From the NCBI GenBank assembly GCA_944326905.1, contig CALVFU010000005.1:21092-85091 (forward strand): DNA of 64,000 bases. Direction: 5' to 3'. Position 1 is the first letter of the stretch; the number at the start of each line of letters is the position of its first letter. Source of the stretch: Candidatus Gastranaerophilales bacterium. GTDB lineage: Bacteria; Cyanobacteriota; Vampirovibrionia; Gastranaerophilales; Gastranaerophilaceae. Below are positions 7,956 to 16,891 of the stretch, in pieces. The translations under genes and the position numbers were made by a program. The notes below the pieces were generated by a model. It did not search any database. It was not told the DNA's origin and worked only from the letters and a program-made list of their open reading frames with translations.

Positions 7956-9605
7956 TCAAAAATTTGTATAAAACAAGTTCCTTAATTCAATAACTCTTTC
8001 TTGAACTCTTTCAAGAACTTCTATCCAGTCTCCAGGTGTTTTTTGGAAAAATAATTCAGAACTTGAGTACCATTTAACATTTTGTTTTGATTCAAACCAG
8101 CGCCAGTCATTTGCGTATGGTATCATTATAAGAACTTTTTTCCCCATAGCGCCTGCAAGATGTGCAACACTGGTATCCACTGTGACAATTATATCTAAGT
8201 TCTTTATTGCAGCTGCGGTGTGTATAAAATCTTTTAAAGTACCTTCTAAGTCTGTTACTTGCGGAAAATAATCATTTATTTTCATAGCTGCATTAACTTG
8301 TAGTGAATAAAAATCTGTATCTTCTATATTAATAAGATTCTTTAAAAGTTTTACATTAATAGTTCTGTCTAATGGACCTCTAAGCCCTGTTCCTCCGGCT
8401 TCCCATACTATCCCAGCTTTGAATTTGTTCTCATTAAAATTAATATTAAGCAGGTTTGAATACTCATTAGTCAGTTTTAAATATCCGTTTGATGCCGGAA
8501 TTTGTTCAAAAAAATTCATGTTCAAGTAATATGGTAAAAATGAAATTAAAACGGATTTGTCATATTTAATATTTTCATTAGTTGACACAATTTGAAAAGA
8601 ATGAAAGTTTTCTTTATACAAATCTTTTAATTCATCTGGCACTCCTAGTATAATTTTCTTAAACTTATCCTGCAAAAATGGAAGATATCTTGAATACATG
8701 ATAATATCACCAATCCCTTGGTCTGCATAAACATATAAAATATCATTTATTGAGTTTTCACCGTGCCAGTGATGATTAATTTCTGCTCCTGAGCCGTAAT
8801 TAAGTGCAGATTTTGCAAAATATTTATATGCATTTTGAAAATCCTGTTTTCTTGCATATAGTAAGTATAGAGCCGTATTTAAAGTCGGATCTGAGGGGAC
8901 TTTTTGCTGGGCTTTGAGCATGTATTTTTCAGCCTCTGTGTAATTTTTTAGTCTGGAATAGATTAAACCAAGATTATAAAGAGAGGAAGTTGTTTCGCAT
9001 AACTGATTTGCTTTTAGATAACATTCAAGAGCGAGTTTGTAATTTGAATACATAACTTCTTGGATTAAACCGGCACTTGTATATAGTACATGAGAATTCG
9101 GGTTTTTTAATAATTTTTCTTCACAGTATGTTTCGGCGGCTTCAAAATGTCCAGCGCATAGTTCAGCTAAAATATAACACTCCCAGGTTCTTGGTGAATC
9201 TGGATATTTTTCTTTCATAATCTGGGCATACTTGAGAATCGTTTCAGGCTTATTTAATTTATCACATGTGCATGTTATTAATTTTTCTAATATGTCAAGT
9301 GTTGGATTTTTATCTGCCGCTATTTTAAGATATCTGTAAGCTTCTCTATCTCTGCTTAGATAATAATAAGCTATACCGAGTCCAGTGATTATATTGATGT
9401 CATTAGTATGGTGGTTTATACGTTCGAAAATTTCTGCGGCTTCTTTATATCGTCTGGTCTGAATGTACAGCCATCCTAAAAACGGAAGGACTCTTATATC
9501 ATTAGGATATTTTGATAATATTTGTAAATAAATTTTTTCAGCTTGTGCAGTTTTGCCACATTTTACGAGTAGAACAGCTTTGTTTATCGTTTCCATTATA
9601 TTCAT
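7956..9605 (-). CDS. TPR protein with C-terminal glycosyltransferase-like domain
   Basis: About 549 residues. The N-terminal 290 are successive TPR helices (AEKIYLQILSKYPNDIRVLPFLG and similar, with the W/L-G-Y-A-F-P pattern). The C-terminal half has ADQGIGDIIMYSRYLPFL and IIVTVDTSVAHLAGAMGKKV, the heptosyltransferase/GT9-type signature found in many bacterial TPR-glycosyltransferase fusions. It may modify a protein or surface glycan; the acceptor is unknown. The start is uncertain: a TTG at 9641 is in frame, but ATG 9605 (or 9596) is likelier by codon; none has a good Shine-Dalgarno. It is divergent from the giant zinc-ribbon gene. Confidence 0.8.
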   Translation of the reverse strand: MNIMETINKAVLLVKCGKTAQAEKIYLQILSKYPNDIRVLPFLGWLYIQTRRYKEAAEIFERINHHTNDINIITGLGIAYYYLSRDREAYRYLKIAADKNPTLDILEKLITCTCDKLNKPETILKYAQIMKEKYPDSPRTWECYILAELCAGHFEAAETYCEEKLLKNPNSHVLYTSAGLIQEVMYSNYKLALECYLKANQLCETTSSLYNLGLIYSRLKNYTEAEKYMLKAQQKVPSDPTLNTALYLLYARKQDFQNAYKYFAKSALNYGSGAEINHHWHGENSINDILYVYADQGIGDIIMYSRYLPFLQDKFKKIILGVPDELKDLYKENFHSFQIVSTNENIKYDKSVLISFLPYYLNMNFFEQIPASNGYLKLTNEYSNLLNINFNENKFKAGIVWEAGGTGLRGPLDRTINVKLLKNLINIEDTDFYSLQVNAAMKINDYFPQVTDLEGTLKDFIHTAAAIKNLDIIVTVDTSVAHLAGAMGKKVLIMIPYANDWRWFESKQNVKWYSSSELFFQKTPGDWIEVLERVQERVIELRNLFYTNF

Positions 9606-9667
9606 AAAATTTATGGTACTACTTTTTTTTATCTTTAACAAGTTTTAAATGTAATTTATTAAATAAA

Positions 9668-9696
9668 TTAGCACATCAATGAAATTGTGATATAAT
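9668..9696 (+). promoter_or_regulatory. Promoter of the 1100-residue protein, leaderless geometry
   Basis: TTAGCA (9668-9673), a 17-base spacer and consensus TATAAT (9691-9696), then six bases to the ATG at 9703. An AAGG sits immediately before the ATG, too close to serve as a Shine-Dalgarno. The spacing is the same as at smpB. Confidence 0.65.
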
Positions 9697-9702
9697 CAAG
9701 GC

Positions 9703-12700
9703 ATGATATGCCCGAAGTGTAAAAAGACAATAGACGATAAATTAACGGTATGTCCTTACTGTAAAAAAGTATTGGCTCTGGTGTGTCCGCGGTGCGGAAA
9801 TATATCAGATACAAGTACATGTAGTAATTGCGGATATGTAATACTCAGCAAATGCATAAAATGCGGGACGCTCAATAAAACAGAAAAAGGTGTATGTGCA
9901 AAATGCGGAGAAGATACTAAACGTAGTGCGGCTCTAAAATTTACGGAGAACGAGCACTTCTCTGCAATTACTATCCAGTTTATGAATATTGCTAAGCTGG
10001 CAAAGGTTTTAGGAAATAAAAAACTTGTAACAAAATTTCTTTTTAAGTTAAAGAGTATGGTTTCAAATTTTGCTAAGGAAGAAAAAGCGTATTTTCTTAT
10101 GTATAACGACTTTACGTTTATTCTCAATTATGCAAGTGAAACATCAGAGTACATATCAGCACAAAAAGCAATGAAGTCGGCAATAAAGCTGCTGAATATT
10201 TTATGTTCGCTTAATCGTACTTTGAAAAAGGAACTGATGTTTACATTAGAAACACGTTTAACTGTTGAAGAAAAGCCTCTCAGCACATTTTTCGATATAA
10301 ATGAAGATATGGAAAAAGTAAAGCTTTTGGACTTATATTCCGAGCAAAATAGTGAAACAAAAGGCATGCAGCTTACAGCGGATCAATATATTTACAAATT
10401 TTTAAGAAAAGAATATAAAATGGATTCATTGTATACCTCAGAAAGAGATGGAAATATAATTTCTTATTATGCGGTTAATGCGTCCGAATATATTATACCT
10501 GTAAAAGAACAAGATGATGAAGTTAATGCTCAGACTTCGGAGGTGAAGGTTGTTACTAAAAAAGAGCTGGATTTTGAACAAGAGCTGTATAAGAAGAATA
10601 TTGAAGGTATAAAGGTAAAATGTAAATTTGAGCAGCTGGGGGCAGATAAGGCGTACGAATATTTAAAAAAAATAAATTTCCAAACAGGCACCAGGGTAAT
10701 ATCTCTGAGGGGAGAGCCTGAACGTCAGCTGCCCACCTCCGTTATTGAAGGTATAGTTCGTGAAAAAGTACAATGTTACACGGTTGTGTGTTCAGAAAAT
10801 TTATCAATGACGCCTTGGGGCTTTTTTAGAGAGCTTTTAAAAGAAATATACGGTAATAGTATTATAAAACCTGAATTGAATGCAAAAGCTGCTAAATTAA
10901 TAACTTCATTGTTAAACTTGTCTCCCCCTGATTTTGATAATGCAGAAAGCGCCAGGCTTGCATATATAGAAACATTTTTGCAGCTGCTTACAGCTCTGCC
11001 TCAGTCAACTATTTATATAGAAAATTTTGAATATGTGGATATAGCTTCCAGACATGTATTAGAAGAAATTTTCAGTAAAATAAATAAAACGAAAATATCT
11101 TTTATTGTTACAAATGCAAAATCATACGCACTGCAAAAAATAATTCCTGAACTTTTAAATTCTTATTACTATATAGAAATATTCCTCAGCCAATTGGATA
11201 TTGATACTGCATTAAGTCAGATTATTGATTCAGAAGATTTTAAAAATTCATTTTATTATAAAAAAATAAAAGATAATGCAGGAGCTTCGTATCTTTATTG
11301 CTTAAATGCGGTTAATTACTTAAAAGACAGCGGCGTTATAATAACATTTAATAACAAAACAGTAATAACAGATTCTAAAACGGTAGTATTACCTTTTAAA
11401 CTGGAACACTTAATAAATACACGCTTAAAGAAAATGTCAAAAGAAACAGCAAAATCTTTGATTTTGGCTTATTCTTATATATTGGGTCCGATGATGGAAA
11501 CTTCAGTGTTAGGGAAATTAGGGCTTAATAATATAGACAGCCTCAGAGAACTTTCTGAAAGCGGGTTTATAGCGCAGTATGGCAATAGGGTTTATATTCA
11601 AAATTACGAAAATATAAAAAACAGTTTTAAGATAACATTAAAGCCCGAAGTTCTAAAATATCTAGGCTCAAATTTAATAAATAAAGTTTATGGTTCTGGT
11701 GGATATGATTATTGTGAGATTCTCTCGTTTGAGTATTTAGGAAATTATACTTCGGCATTTTCTAAGTTATATGAACTCTCGATTGTAACATTGCAGTTTG
11801 GCGATTATGATGCATATCTAAAAATGTGTATAAAAATGCTGAAATACTTAAAAGAGCTGGAAAGTGATATCCCGGAAGAGGAACTTGCTGAGTATCAATC
11901 GGATTTTTACAATAACTTGACTCAGCTTTTATACAGGTATGCTCCTGAGAGAATATATCCGATTGCAGAAAGCCTTTTGCATAAGGCTGTAAAAACTGAT
12001 GATAAAGAAAAAATTGTAATATTATCAAACATGATGCTTCAAGGCGGACTGCTTACGTCTAATTATACAAATACAGTTGCACTGCTTCAGAATATTCTTG
12101 AAAGAACAGAAAATTGTACATTAACAGATAAAGCTGGGAATATTAATTACAGAATCTTCTCACTGTCGCTTGTCGGTATGGAAATATGTTTTTATACTGG
12201 GCAGTATGATAAATGTATACAAACAGGAAATGATTTAATAAACATATTGACACCAGAAAAGATATCGAAATTAAGACCGAATGTTTTTACAGAGGAACAG
12301 TTTAATCTTCATATTTTGGACAGTTTGGTTTATTATTTAATATCACACATACTAACAGGTAATTACAACCTTGAGTATTGCTTAGAAAAAATAGAGAAAG
12401 CAATCGGCGCAAGACCTGTGTCGGCAATTATACTGGAATCATCTGTAAAGTTTTTAAGAGGCGAGAAACCAGGAGTAATAGATACATTTGTAGATGATGA
12501 GTATTATATGTTGTTGTCTAAGCTTTATAATGCTTTTGTTGGATTTGACGGGGATTTTGGTGTTTTTGCGGCGAATATATATGACTTTAAAAAGACTGCT
12601 TCAGAGCAAGGTAAGCAGCCATTTGTATTATTAGGCGATTTACTTATAGGGTATGCGTATAAGGCGCTTGGCGGGTGCGAGAAAGCAGAACATATATATA

Positions 12701-13005
12701 ATAACGTTCTTAATAAAGGAAAGGAATGTTCTTTATTCTTTATAATTTATTTGGCAAAGTATCTTTTAGCGGACTTGAGTGTCAAACAAGGAAAATGCCA
12801 AACAGCGCTGCAAGTGCTTACAAATTCAATTACTATACTAGAGAAAACAGAACATCCGTGTGTGCTGCTGCTTTATTTATTGAAGAAAAAATTTATTGAA
12901 ATAGTAGAAATACAAAAGTACACTATAAATATTGATACGGAAAAGGGTTTTATAAAGCAAATTGAACCGTTGTTTAACGGGATAGACTTAATAAATCTTA
13001 AATAG
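9703..13005 (+). CDS. Giant zinc-ribbon / pseudo-cyclase / pseudo-STAND protein
   Basis: An 1100-residue protein. Residues 1-75 hold a chain of CxxC pairs forming about three zinc ribbons (CPKC, CPYC, CPRC, CSNC, CIKC, CAKC). Residues about 85-265 align with a class III nucleotide cyclase domain, but the metal-binding FADIVGFT-type motif reads FMNIAKLA. Residues about 315-640 follow the plan of an AAA_16/STAND ATPase (RVISLRG, then WGFFRELLKEIY, then YIENFEYVDIASRHVLEEI), yet the P-loop is replaced by GEPERQLPTSV and the Walker B acids by EN. From about 680 on it is helical and TPR-like. It is full length without frameshifts, so it looks like a retained signalling scaffold rather than a decaying gene. 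It stands alone, with a promoter of its own. Confidence 0.75.
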   Translation: MICPKCKKTIDDKLTVCPYCKKVLALVCPRCGNISDTSTCSNCGYVILSKCIKCGTLNKTEKGVCAKCGEDTKRSAALKFTENEHFSAITIQFMNIAKLAKVLGNKKLVTKFLFKLKSMVSNFAKEEKAYFLMYNDFTFILNYASETSEYISAQKAMKSAIKLLNILCSLNRTLKKELMFTLETRLTVEEKPLSTFFDINEDMEKVKLLDLYSEQNSETKGMQLTADQYIYKFLRKEYKMDSLYTSERDGNIISYYAVNASEYIIPVKEQDDEVNAQTSEVKVVTKKELDFEQELYKKNIEGIKVKCKFEQLGADKAYEYLKKINFQTGTRVISLRGEPERQLPTSVIEGIVREKVQCYTVVCSENLSMTPWGFFRELLKEIYGNSIIKPELNAKAAKLITSLLNLSPPDFDNAESARLAYIETFLQLLTALPQSTIYIENFEYVDIASRHVLEEIFSKINKTKISFIVTNAKSYALQKIIPELLNSYYYIEIFLSQLDIDTALSQIIDSEDFKNSFYYKKIKDNAGASYLYCLNAVNYLKDSGVIITFNNKTVITDSKTVVLPFKLEHLINTRLKKMSKETAKSLILAYSYILGPMMETSVLGKLGLNNIDSLRELSESGFIAQYGNRVYIQNYENIKNSFKITLKPEVLKYLGSNLINKVYGSGGYDYCEILSFEYLGNYTSAFSKLYELSIVTLQFGDYDAYLKMCIKMLKYLKELESDIPEEELAEYQSDFYNNLTQLLYRYAPERIYPIAESLLHKAVKTDDKEKIVILSNMMLQGGLLTSNYTNTVALLQNILERTENCTLTDKAGNINYRIFSLSLVGMEICFYTGQYDKCIQTGNDLINILTPEKISKLRPNVFTEEQFNLHILDSLVYYLISHILTGNYNLEYCLEKIEKAIGARPVSAIILESSVKFLRGEKPGVIDTFVDDEYYMLLSKLYNAFVGFDGDFGVFAANIYDFKKTASEQGKQPFVLLGDLLIGYAYKALGGCEKAEHIYNNVLNKGKECSLFFIIYLAKYLLADLSVKQGKCQTALQVLTNSITILEKTEHPCVLLLYLLKKKFIEIVEIQKYTINIDTEKGFIKQIEPLFNGIDLINLK

Positions 13006-13006
13006 C

Positions 13007-13033
13007 TTGTTGATTTTTAAAAATTTTTATAAT
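13007..13033 (+). promoter_or_regulatory. Candidate promoter of the rpsE operon
   Basis: A consensus TATAAT at 13028-13033 lies 127 bases before rpsE. The best -35 is TTGTTG (13007-13012) at a short 15-base spacing. The transcript would carry a leader of roughly 120 bases, long enough for a control element, but I recognise no ribosomal-protein binding site in it. Confidence 0.4.
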
Positions 13034-13160
13034 ATGATTTAGAAGTCAGAAATCAACCCACATTTGAATAATTTTCAGAAAGCAAATACTGCTTATGTTT
13101 TGATGTATTCAAATAATGTAAATGTAATAAATAGTTAAATAAAATTAAGAAAGGTAAAAA

Positions 13161-13814
13161 ATGACTGAAGAAGAAAAAATTGAAGCAGGCACGGTTGAAG
13201 AATCTGTAGAAAAAGAAGCAGAAACTGAAACTGTAGTAGAAGCAGCAGAGACTGCAGAAGAAAATATTGAAGTTCTTCCGGCAAAGAAACAACGCTCAAG
13301 AAAGAAAAAAATAGAAACAAAAGAGGAACAACCCCAATCAGAATGGAAGGAACAAGTAGTTCAAATCCGTCGTGTAACGAAGGTTGTAAAAGGCGGTAAG
13401 AAATTGAGCTTCCGTGCAATAGTAATTGTTGGTAATCAAAAAGGTCAAGTTGGGGTTGGATGTGCTAAAGCGGCTGAAGTTATTATAGCAATTCAAAAAG
13501 CAGTAGCAGACGGACGCAAAAATCTTGTTAGTGTTCCTATTTTTAAAACGACAATTCCTCATCCGATTACAGGACGTTCCGGCGCAGGTGCGGTAATGTT
13601 AAGGCCGGCATCTCAAGGTACAGGTATTATTGCCGGCGGTGCTGTTCGTTCAGTATTAGAACTTGCAGGGATTGAAAATATTCTTTCAAAATCACTCGGC
13701 TCTAAATCGCCGCTTAATGCTGCAAACGCTACAATCGCCGCATTAAAAGCATTAACGCCGTTTAGCAAAGTTGCTAAAAAACGCGGTTTAACGATGGCAG
13801 AATTATTAAACTAA
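13161..13814 (+). CDS. rpsE: 30S ribosomal protein S5 with N-terminal extension
   Basis: Small-subunit protein near the decoding site and mRNA entry. The core begins near residue 62 ([19 protein letters not shown]) and continues with [37 protein letters not shown] and [19 protein letters not shown], all hallmarks of S5. At 217 residues it exceeds the usual length of about 165 because of an N-terminal tail that is first Glu-rich and then basic ([11 protein letters not shown]). RBS AAGAAAGG supports ATG 13161. It opens a four-gene unit with rpmD, rplO and secY, without rplR or other spc genes upstream. Confidence 0.96.
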   Translation: MTEEEKIEAGTVEESVEKEAETETVVEAAETAEENIEVLPAKKQRSRKKKIETKEEQPQSEWKEQVVQIRRVTKVVKGGKKLSFRAIVIVGNQKGQVGVGCAKAAEVIIAIQKAVADGRKNLVSVPIFKTTIPHPITGRSGAGAVMLRPASQGTGIIAGGAVRSVLELAGIENILSKSLGSKSPLNAANATIAALKALTPFSKVAKKRGLTMAELLN

Positions 13815-13863
13815 CGTCGGATTTATTTATAAATTTACATGAAATAATAAGGAATATAATAAA

Positions 13864-14055
13864 ATGAGTAAAACTGAAACAAAAAAAATAAAAATTCAAT
13901 TAAAAAGGAGTCTGATAGGCTGCACTCCAGAACAGAGAAAAGTTGCTGCTGCGTTGGGCTTAAAAAAGACACACAGTGTTGTTGAACAAAATGACACACC
14001 TGTTATTAAAGGTATGATTAATAAAATATCTCACCTTGTAGAAGTGATAGAATAA
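13864..14055 (+). CDS. rpmD: 50S ribosomal protein L30
   Basis: A 63-residue large-subunit protein of the bacterial L30 size class. [20 protein letters not shown] and the following [20 protein letters not shown] are the family signature; the final [13 protein letters not shown] closes the single domain. It sits between rpsE and rplO, the universal order in the spc operon, behind an AAGGAATAT site. Confidence 0.95.
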   Translation: MSKTETKKIKIQLKRSLIGCTPEQRKVAAALGLKKTHSVVEQNDTPVIKGMINKISHLVEVIE

Positions 14056-14080
14056 TAATTACCAGAAAGAGGAATAAATT

Positions 14081-14536
14081 ATGTCAGATAAAAGAATAGA
14101 AATAGTTGATTTGGCACCTGCAAAAGGCGCTACATCTAAAAGTAAACGTGTAGGGCGCGGTCGTTCGTCAGGTATGGGTAAAACTTCCTGCCGCGGAAAT
14201 AACGGGGAAGGGCAGCGCTCAGGCAGATCATCTAAAAGAGGATTTGAAGGCGGTCAAATGCCTGCATACAGACGCTTGCCTAAATTGAAAGGCTTTGAAA
14301 TTATTAATAAAATTAATACTGCTGCAGTTAATGTTGCAAGACTTGAGCAATGGGGGCTTGCAGAAGTTTCTCTCGAAAGCTTAATAGCTGCAAAAAGAAT
14401 TCATCCGTCTTCTGAAGTATTAAGAATTATGGGAAATGGTGAACTGTCAAAAGCTATTACGGTTAAGGCAAATTATGTAACGCCACAGGCAAAAGAAAAA
14501 ATTGAAAAAGCAGGCGGAAAGGTTGAGTTAGTATAA
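14081..14536 (+). CDS. rplO: 50S ribosomal protein L15
   Basis: A 151-residue large-subunit protein that binds 23S rRNA late in assembly. It contains the Gly/Arg-rich N terminus (KRVGRGRSSGMGKTSCRGNN) and GFEGGQMPAYRRLPKLKGF typical of L15, and a C-terminal AKEKIEKAGGKVELV. RBS AGAGGAATA supports the start. Its stop codon overlaps the secY start by one base (TAATG), so the two are translationally coupled. Confidence 0.96.
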   Translation: MSDKRIEIVDLAPAKGATSKSKRVGRGRSSGMGKTSCRGNNGEGQRSGRSSKRGFEGGQMPAYRRLPKLKGFEIINKINTAAVNVARLEQWGLAEVSLESLIAAKRIHPSSEVLRIMGNGELSKAITVKANYVTPQAKEKIEKAGGKVELV

Positions 14537-15870
14537 TGGCGCAAAATATAAAACTACCGACAACAGCAGACTTAATGTCGATGTGGAATGCGTCCGGCTT
14601 AAAAGAAAAAATTATTTTTACTTTTATAATGCTGGTAGCTTTTCGTTTCGGTGTTCATTTACCAATTTTCGGTATTAATAATGAAGTATTTGCTAATATT
14701 GCAAGCCAAAATAACATAATCGGATTTTTAGATTTGTTTTCCGGCGGGGCGTTAGGTAAAGTGTCTATTTTTGCTTTAGGTATCGGACCTTACATTACCT
14801 CTTCAATTATTATGCAGTTACTTGCGGTAATTATTCCGGCATTGGAAAAACTACAGAAAGAGGAGGGCGAAGCGGGGAGGCGTAAACTCTCCCAATATAC
14901 GAGAGTTTTTGCAGTTATTCTTGCCGCATTCCAGTCAGTTGTTTTTATGGTGTATCTCTCACATCTTGAAAATACGATTACAGTGAGCAGTCATACAATG
15001 TTTTATATTTCGTCAATATTATCGCTAACGGCTGGCAGTGCACTTGTAATGTGGATATCTGAATTAATAACGGAAAAAGGTATTGGTAACGGTGGATCAT
15101 TGATTATCTTTGTCGGCATTATTTCAGGCATTCCTTTGTATGCACAAAGGACGGCGCAGATTGTTATGCATGATTCTATGCTGCAAATAGGTTTGTGCGT
15201 GCTGTTAGCAATATTTTTTGCAACAATGATATTCATAGTCATTATGCAGGAAGCTGTAAGAAAAGTTATAATAGTAAATCCTAAACGCCAGGTCGGAAAC
15301 AAAGTTTATGGCGGTGTAAATACATTTATTCCGTTTAAGCTTAATCCCGGCGGTGTTATGCCGATAATCTTTGCAGTTGCAATTCTGCTGTTTCCGTCAA
15401 CTATATTAAGCTTAATTGGTGAGGCTCATTTACCGGCAGGATGGATAGAAAATACAGTTGTATTTTTAAATAAAATATTTTCACCCAGCGGTATAATTTA
15501 TTATATGTTATATTTTACACTAATTGTTGCATTAACCTTTTTCTATGCGTCAATTATGCCGAATATGCAGCCAAAAGAAATAGCTAATAACTTAAAGAAG
15601 TATGGTTCTTCAATTCCTGGTATAAAGCCGGGCAGACCAACTGCAGAAGCTCTTGATAGAATATTAACAAAAACAACCTTTATCGGGGCTTTAGGTCTTG
15701 GTATTATAGCTCTTGTTCCGTCAATAACCAGCTATTTTACCGGCATAACAACATTGCAAGGTATTGGTGCTACGTCGCTGATAATTATGGTCGGTGTTGC
15801 TCTTGATTTAATTAATCAGGTAAGAACTCACCTTCTTGCAAGGAACTATGAATCTTTTCTTAAAGAGTAA
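14536..15870 (+). CDS. secY: Preprotein translocase subunit SecY
   Basis: The channel-forming subunit of the Sec translocon, 444 residues with about ten membrane segments. Diagnostic stretches are FRFGVHLPIFGIN in the first helix, FSGGALGKVSIFALGIGPYI at the plug region, LQKEEGEAGRRKLSQYTR in the first cytoplasmic loop, ITEKGIGNGGSLIIFVGI, and the large C5 loop around PGIKPGRPTAEALDRIL. It ends the rpsE-rpmD-rplO-secY unit; adk, map and infA, which often follow, are absent and a strong terminator stands ten bases after the stop. Confidence 0.97.
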   Translation: MAQNIKLPTTADLMSMWNASGLKEKIIFTFIMLVAFRFGVHLPIFGINNEVFANIASQNNIIGFLDLFSGGALGKVSIFALGIGPYITSSIIMQLLAVIIPALEKLQKEEGEAGRRKLSQYTRVFAVILAAFQSVVFMVYLSHLENTITVSSHTMFYISSILSLTAGSALVMWISELITEKGIGNGGSLIIFVGIISGIPLYAQRTAQIVMHDSMLQIGLCVLLAIFFATMIFIVIMQEAVRKVIIVNPKRQVGNKVYGGVNTFIPFKLNPGGVMPIIFAVAILLFPSTILSLIGEAHLPAGWIENTVVFLNKIFSPSGIIYYMLYFTLIVALTFFYASIMPNMQPKEIANNLKKYGSSIPGIKPGRPTAEALDRILTKTTFIGALGLGIIALVPSITSYFTGITTLQGIGATSLIIMVGVALDLINQVRTHLLARNYESFLKE

Positions 15871-15880
15871 ATGATAATTA

Positions 15881-15920
15881 AAGAGGGGCGGCAGCTATTA
15901 AAGCTGCCGCCCCTCTTTTT
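15881..15920 (+). terminator. Strong terminator after secY
   Basis: A perfect GC-rich stem (15883-15896 with 15902-15915, fourteen pairs, plus two A-T pairs) around an ATTAA loop, followed by a run of T. It ends the ribosomal/secY transcript and lies inside the upstream in-frame extension of ispH, arguing against that extension being translated. Confidence 0.93.
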
Positions 15921-15925
15921 TACGC

Positions 15926-15954
15926 TTGAAAAATTTTTGTGTTTGGGTTTAAAT
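15926..15954 (+). promoter_or_regulatory. Candidate ispH-rpsA promoter
   Basis: TTGAAA (15926-15931), 17 bases, TTAAAT (15949-15954), located just after the secY terminator and about 55 bases before the proposed ispH start. The -10 is only a moderate match. Confidence 0.35.
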
Positions 15955-16008
15955 ATAGATACTGAGGTATTTATTATCTCTAGTTCTATAGAAAGCAGAT
16001 TAAATTTT

Positions 16009-16887
16009 TTGACTAACCAAAATATAAAGACAGCAAAATTTGCAGGCTTTTGTTACGGAGTAAAGCGAGCAGTAGATACTGTTATTAAGCTGAAACAGGA
16101 TAATCCTGATAAAAGTGTGTATATATTAGGCGAATTAATACATAATGCTTTTGTAATTTCAGAATTACAGAAGCTGGGGATTATAACTCTTAGTTCTATT
16201 AAAGAATTGCCCAAAGAGGCGGGTGGTTATTGTGTAATAAGAAGCCATGGGGCTGCTCCTGAAATTTTTGAAAAATTACAGTCAACAAATTTAGAAGTTG
16301 TAGATTTAACTTGCCCTGATGTAAAAAAAGTTCAACAGAAAGCGGTTGAGCTTGCAAAATCAGGATATTACGTAATAATAGTCGGAAAAGCAGAACATCC
16401 TGAAGTTGAAGCGATTTATGCCAATGCAAGAAAGTGGTCTGAGTTTGTTAAAGTAATTAATTCAAAAGAACAGGTTCAAAGTATAAAAAATGATTTAGTT
16501 TCGCATAAAAAAATAGGTATTGTAGTCCAGACTACTCAGCGAGTGACAACATTAAATGAGATTATCTCTGAATTGACAGTATTTGCGAAAGAACTATTGA
16601 TATATAATACAATATGCCAAAGCACGTCAATGCGTCAGCAGGAGGCAATAGAGCTGTCAAAAGATTGTGACCTGATGATAGTTGCAGGGTCTAAAAATAG
16701 TGCAAATACAACGCATTTGGCAGAAATTTTAAAAAATAAAACAAGAACTCTTCACATAGAGAATGTTGAGGAATTAAAAGAATATAATAATATTTTAAAA
16801 GTGTCAAAAAATATAGGTATTACTGCTGGAGCATCCACTCCTCAGGAAATAATTGATAATGTAATTAAATATATAAAGGAGGAATAA
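16009..16887 (+). CDS. ispH: 4-hydroxy-3-methylbut-2-enyl diphosphate reductase IspH
   Basis: Last enzyme of the MEP isoprenoid pathway: an iron-sulfur protein reducing HMBPP to IPP and DMAPP. Three cluster Cys are visible in FAGFCYGVKRAVD, DLTCPDVKKVQ and YNTICQSTSMRQ. Also present are GELIHN, IRSHGA, GKAEHPEVEAI and ITAGASTPQEIIDNV. The frame is open back to an ATG at 15871, but that would translate through the secY terminator; the TTG at 16009 gives a normal 292-residue protein (MTNQNIKTAKFAGFCYG). The start is therefore inferred and non-ATG. rpsA follows after four bases, a pairing of IspH with S1 seen in several bacteria. Confidence 0.9.
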   Translation: MTNQNIKTAKFAGFCYGVKRAVDTVIKLKQDNPDKSVYILGELIHNAFVISELQKLGIITLSSIKELPKEAGGYCVIRSHGAAPEIFEKLQSTNLEVVDLTCPDVKKVQQKAVELAKSGYYVIIVGKAEHPEVEAIYANARKWSEFVKVINSKEQVQSIKNDLVSHKKIGIVVQTTQRVTTLNEIISELTVFAKELLIYNTICQSTSMRQQEAIELSKDCDLMIVAGSKNSANTTHLAEILKNKTRTLHIENVEELKEYNNILKVSKNIGITAGASTPQEIIDNVIKYIKEE

Positions 16888-16891
16888 ATTA

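Noticed and set aside
13034..13160. Riboswitch or ribosomal-protein leader before rpsE
   Set aside because: The leader is AT-rich and I could not fold a convincing conserved structure by eye.
15871..16008. IspH N-terminal extension
   Set aside because: It contains a strong terminator and no family-conserved residues.
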